DNA of 16,256 bases from Candidatus Njordarchaeota archaeon. Lineage in GTDB: Archaea; Thermoproteota; JANJXX01; Panguiarchaeales; Panguiarchaeaceae. How positions within the stretch are numbered: position 1 is the stretch's first letter; each line of letters begins with the position of its first letter. A program made the translations under genes and the position numbers. Of the stretch, positions 13,488 through 16,256 are shown one piece after another. The notes beneath the pieces were generated by a model. It ran no database searches. It was not told where the DNA came from and saw only the letters and a program-made list of their open reading frames with translations. The stretch covers positions 1 to 16,256 of the forward strand of contig JAGSHR010000270.1 of assembly GCA_029855985.1 (NCBI GenBank). The letters run 5' to 3'.

Positions 13488-14675
13488 GTGATAAATTTGC
13501 CCACAAACATCAAACCCAAACCACTAGAATTAATCAAGAAAAAAAGAGAACTCATAAAAGTATACGAATCACAACTACCCGATGAATCCATAACCCGCGC
13601 CAAAAATGATCCTCACTCTAAGAGACCGCCACGATGGTGTGGAATAACTGTTCACGTGGCTCACAATTGCCCCTATAAATGCATCTATTGTTACGTCCAG
13701 GATATGGGGTTCAAACACACCAAGCCAAAACCATACCCACTAAACGGTAAAGAACTCGTGCTCGCTCTATTATATAATAAGGCTTTTTTCCCCGGAACGA
13801 CTGGAACACTGATAGCGATAGGTAGCGTCTCTGAACCCCTAGCTGTCCCTGACCACTTCCTTGAATATCTAACAGAACTAAGTAAACTTGGTAACCCAAT
13901 ACAATTCTCAACAAAAGCATACATTGGTAAGAAAATGGCGGAAAAAATCAAGGAAATCGAAAAAGGATACGTATCAAAAATAAATCCCCTTGTGACAATA
14001 ATAACTTTAAAGCACGACAAGGAACTAGAACCCTTCGCTCCATCGGCGACTAAACGATTAGAAACCATAAGTAATCTAAGAGAAGTAGGCCTTAGACCAG
14101 TGTTATTTTTGAGACCAATAATACCAGGAATAAACACGGGTGAAATTAAGGAAATAATGTTAGCAGCGAAGGAAGCTGGTGCGATTGGTGTCGTGCTAGG
14201 TTCATTTAGGATAACCAAAAAGATTCTCTCTAATCTAAAAGAAGCGGGGTTTGACACAACAGAAGTGGAAAAGCGATTGAGAATCATTGATGATAAACAG
14301 AGAGCTGTTCCACTACCAGAAAAGGAAGAATATGTCAAACTTGCTAGGAATATAGGTTTAATTCCATGGAAATCAGCTTGCTGTGCTAACTCTTGGAATT
14401 CAGGTGTTCCCTGTGCTAGTGCGTGTTTTATAGATGGACCGACCACTCGGTGCCCTAATCTTTGTGAATACCCTCGAAATTCGGCCGACGAGAAAGAGTT
14501 AACAGAAGCTTTAAACATTCTTGGAATAAAGCACTTAATCAAGGGAAAATATGTTAAAATACTCAACTACCCATTTCCAGGGGTAGAATTCGCAGTTAGA
14601 ACCTTGGGCAGAAGGGGAGTAATATTCTCTAGAAAAGCAAAAAATGAAAGAAAAAAGCTAAAAACCTCCACTTAA
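13488..14675 (+). CDS. Radical SAM protein (SplB-like, COG1533-type) with extra C-terminal cysteine cluster
   Basis: A 395-residue radical SAM enzyme. The 4Fe-4S/SAM motif is C61-x3-C65-x2-C68 in the context NCPYKCIYCYV, the CxYCY form of SplB-like (spore photoproduct lyase-related) proteins; the SAM-binding IAIGSVSEP segment follows near 109-117 and the barrel continues through LRPVLFLRPIIPGIN. Near the C-terminus six cysteines cluster (C298, C299, C309, C313, C322, C326), which could hold a second iron-sulfur cluster or zinc. The substrate is unknown; an archaeal DNA repair or RNA/protein modification role is only a possibility. Start: GTG 13488 has no ribosome-binding site, whereas TTG 13497 has GTGAT at 13488-13492 four nt before it, so the protein may begin three codons later. 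The gene starts at the 3' edge of the C/D sRNA and its last 18 nt overlap the convergent ABC permease gene. Confidence 0.82.
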   Translation: MINLPTNIKPKPLELIKKKRELIKVYESQLPDESITRAKNDPHSKRPPRWCGITVHVAHNCPYKCIYCYVQDMGFKHTKPKPYPLNGKELVLALLYNKAFFPGTTGTLIAIGSVSEPLAVPDHFLEYLTELSKLGNPIQFSTKAYIGKKMAEKIKEIEKGYVSKINPLVTIITLKHDKELEPFAPSATKRLETISNLREVGLRPVLFLRPIIPGINTGEIKEIMLAAKEAGAIGVVLGSFRITKKILSNLKEAGFDTTEVEKRLRIIDDKQRAVPLPEKEEYVKLARNIGLIPWKSACCANSWNSGVPCASACFIDGPTTRCPNLCEYPRNSADEKELTEALNILGIKHLIKGKYVKILNYPFPGVEFAVRTLGRRGVIFSRKAKNERKKLKTST

Positions 14676-16256
14676 CTCCTCACTATACTTTACTACAACT
14701 AAGAAAACAGCGAGGCTAAGGATTATAAGGAGAAAGGCGGCAGCAGAAGCGGCAGTAAACTGTCGTCCACCGAGCATAACGAATATTAAAACTGTTAATG
14801 TTGGGTAATTCCCCCTGTATAGTATGTTAGTAGCCGCGAATTCTCCCAAACTAGTTGCAAAAGCTAGGGACAAGCCAACAGCTATACTGGGGGATAAAAG
14901 GGGTAAATCGACTTTCTTGAAGCGATTTAGAGGATCAGCTCCCAGAGTTTCCGCTGACTCGCGGATAAAGGGGTCGATTTTAGATAAACCATTCATTATT
15001 GACCTCGTAGTAAATGGATAAGCTATGGTTATGTGCGAGGCTATTATTAGGGGTCTTGTATCCTGGTAAAGAAATCCAATAGAACCAAAGGTAAGGATCA
15101 TGCCTAGTCCAATTGTTAACCTAGAAGTGGCTAATGGAACAAAGATTGCAACATTAAAGAGAAGTGATAGTGTTCCTCCCTTGTATGTTGCATACGCGGA
15201 AATCAACCCAAACAACATCGCGAATATTGCTGTAATTGTTGAGAACACTAAGGTATTAATAGGTGCCATGATTGGGGAAGAACCAAGGTAGGGATTATAG
15301 ATGCTTGAGAAAACTAGTGAATAACCCTTCAAAGTAAAGGCGTCAAGGACAGGGTCAAAAACTGAATTATAAAAAGTTAAAACCAAGGGGAAAACCTGGA
15401 ATACAATAAAGGAGAACAAATATGCAATTAGCAAGAAATTCGAAAAACGGTGACTAAACAAATTCATTTCAATATATTTACTAGTTCTACCAGCTTTCCT
15501 AACATCCGTGTATTTTTGAAGACTTTTTACATAGAGAACCGTTAAAAAGGCGATTATAGAGAGCTGGAGGAACGCTAAAGCGGAAGCACCAGCGAAATCT
15601 AATCGATTTCTAAACAAGTGGTAAATCTGAACCTCAAGTGTCCGAAACCTAAAGTTTCCCAGTAACAGAACAATCTCAAAACTTGAAAAACAAAAAATGA
15701 ACGTTAAGAGCGCTGAAGATAACAAACCTGGCATGATTAGGGGAAGAGTTATCTTATAAAATTTTCTCAGTCCGTAAACTCCAAGGGTTTCAGCGGCCTC
15801 CTCGATTTCGGGATCTAATCGCCTCCACACGCTAGATGTCATAACTGCTACTAGGGGAGCATTATAGTAAGCATGAGCGAAGATTATCCCAATAAAACCC
15901 CAACTTAGCGAGGCCAACTCCAAGTTAAATATGTCTTTAAAGAAATTTGGGATAACGCCGTCAGGGCCAAAAAGCAACAAGAATGCTAATCCTACAACAA
16001 TCCCTGGTAGAACAAATGGAACTAATATTAGTGCCTCGTAAATCTTTTTTCCTGGGAACCTATATTTAGTCAAAATGTATGCTATTGGCAGACCTAACAT
16101 TACAGAGAGTATAGTGCTCAAAGTGGACTCGAGTAGCGTGAAGTAAAAGGCCGACTGAAAAACTGGATCACTGATAACAGTGAGGAGAATAGATAAGCTT
16201 GGGCTCCCATTTAGCAAGAAAGCATCCTTTATAATGGTTAGGAGGGGCCAATAAAA
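14658..16256 (-). CDS. ABC transporter permease, two-domain (ThiP/FbpB-like), 5' end beyond the window
   Basis: Integral membrane permease with two fused transmembrane halves, as in iron(III) and thiamine ABC importers (COG1178). Each half carries the EAA loop that docks on the ATPase: EEAAETLGVYGLRKFYKITLPL about residues 152-173 of the visible part, and ESAETLGADPLNRFKKVDLPLL about 433-454. The segment TLLESTLSTILSVMLGLPIAYILTKYRFPG is the characteristic start of the first core domain, with about five to six hydrophobic helices per half. The frame stays open to the right edge: 13 residues (FYWPLLTIIKDAF...) before the TTG at 16217 match the end of the family's first helix and periplasmic loop, so the true start lies outside. 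TTG 16217 with AAAGGA seven nt upstream is the alternative. Binding protein and ATPase genes are not in view; the substrate is not decidable. Confidence 0.88.
   Translation of the reverse strand, partial: FYWPLLTIIKDAFLLNGSPSLSILLTVISDPVFQSAFYFTLLESTLSTILSVMLGLPIAYILTKYRFPGKKIYEALILVPFVLPGIVVGLAFLLLFGPDGVIPNFFKDIFNLELASLSWGFIGIIFAHAYYNAPLVAVMTSSVWRRLDPEIEEAAETLGVYGLRKFYKITLPLIMPGLLSSALLTFIFCFSSFEIVLLLGNFRFRTLEVQIYHLFRNRLDFAGASALAFLQLSIIAFLTVLYVKSLQKYTDVRKAGRTSKYIEMNLFSHRFSNFLLIAYLFSFIVFQVFPLVLTFYNSVFDPVLDAFTLKGYSLVFSSIYNPYLGSSPIMAPINTLVFSTITAIFAMLFGLISAYATYKGGTLSLLFNVAIFVPLATSRLTIGLGMILTFGSIGFLYQDTRPLIIASHITIAYPFTTRSIMNGLSKIDPFIRESAETLGADPLNRFKKVDLPLLSPSIAVGLSLAFATSLGEFAATNILYRGNYPTLTVLIFVMLGGRQFTAASAAAFLLIILSLAVFLVVVKYSEELSGGF

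Noticed and set aside
13691..14566. A 291-codon open frame on the minus strand inside the radical SAM gene
   Set aside because: It is fully antisense to a gene with a clear CxxxCxxC motif and family features; its translation is Ser/Leu-rich without recognisable motifs, as expected of a shadow frame.
1..16256. tRNA or rRNA genes, CRISPR arrays, insertion sequences, attachment sites
   Set aside because: No cloverleaf with a GGTTCAA-type T-arm, no regularly spaced repeats and no transposase or integrase motifs were seen in the gaps on either strand.

Overview
The window is about 16.3 kb of AT-rich archaeal chromosome, gene-dense and with no mobile element, CRISPR array, tRNA or rRNA that I can see. 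The archaeal assignment rests on several genes: the archaeal form of GAPDH (Ser-Cys-Asn-Thr-Thr active site), a PGK of archaeal type, an NreA-family DNA repair protein, a PAC2 proteasome-assembly chaperone, a DHH/DHHA1 phosphoesterase, TATA-like promoter elements and a C/D box guide RNA. A Rab/Ras-like small GTPase and a longin/roadblock-like N-terminal domain protein lie in the same 16 kb. This points to an Asgard archaeon or a related lineage, but that placement is inference and was not tested against any database.

Layout. (1) 26-2761, plus strand: PGK, archaeal GAPDH and a universal stress protein form a tight operon for triose-phosphate metabolism. (2) 2945-5166, plus strand: two separately promoted genes, a DHH-family phosphoesterase and the longin-like/winged-helix-like protein. 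(3) 5147-9999, minus strand: HutG and HutI overlap and encode the last steps of histidine breakdown; they are followed by a PLP- and ACT-containing threonine ammonia-lyase and then NreA. The end of nreA overlaps the end of the longin-like gene tail to tail. (4) 10194-11724, plus strand: the PAC2 chaperone, then the small GTPase. (5) 11755-13062, minus strand: a malic enzyme. (6) 13063-13487: the only long non-coding gap. It holds a 33-nt near-perfect palindrome, a 12-bp TATA-containing palindrome and a convincing C/D box sRNA directly abutting the next gene. (7) 13488-14675, plus strand: a radical SAM protein with an extra C-terminal cysteine cluster. It overlaps by 18 nt the end of a two-domain ABC permease gene (14658 to the right edge, minus strand) whose 5' end lies outside the window.

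Together the genes describe central carbon and amino-acid metabolism. Glycolytic or gluconeogenic triose steps and malate to pyruvate sit beside catabolism of histidine (to glutamate) and threonine (to 2-oxobutyrate plus ammonia), suggesting peptide or amino-acid use. A recurring translation signal (GGTGA or AGGTG about 5-8 nt before the start) decides several start codons here, including TTG and GTG starts. In four genes the GTG inside that signal opens a longer frame that is probably not the real start.

The observations most worth following are the C/D box sRNA, the inverted repeats between hutG and the PAC2 gene, the 33-nt palindrome, the longin-like protein and the radical SAM cysteine cluster. 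I see no clear evidence for a wholly new multi-gene system.
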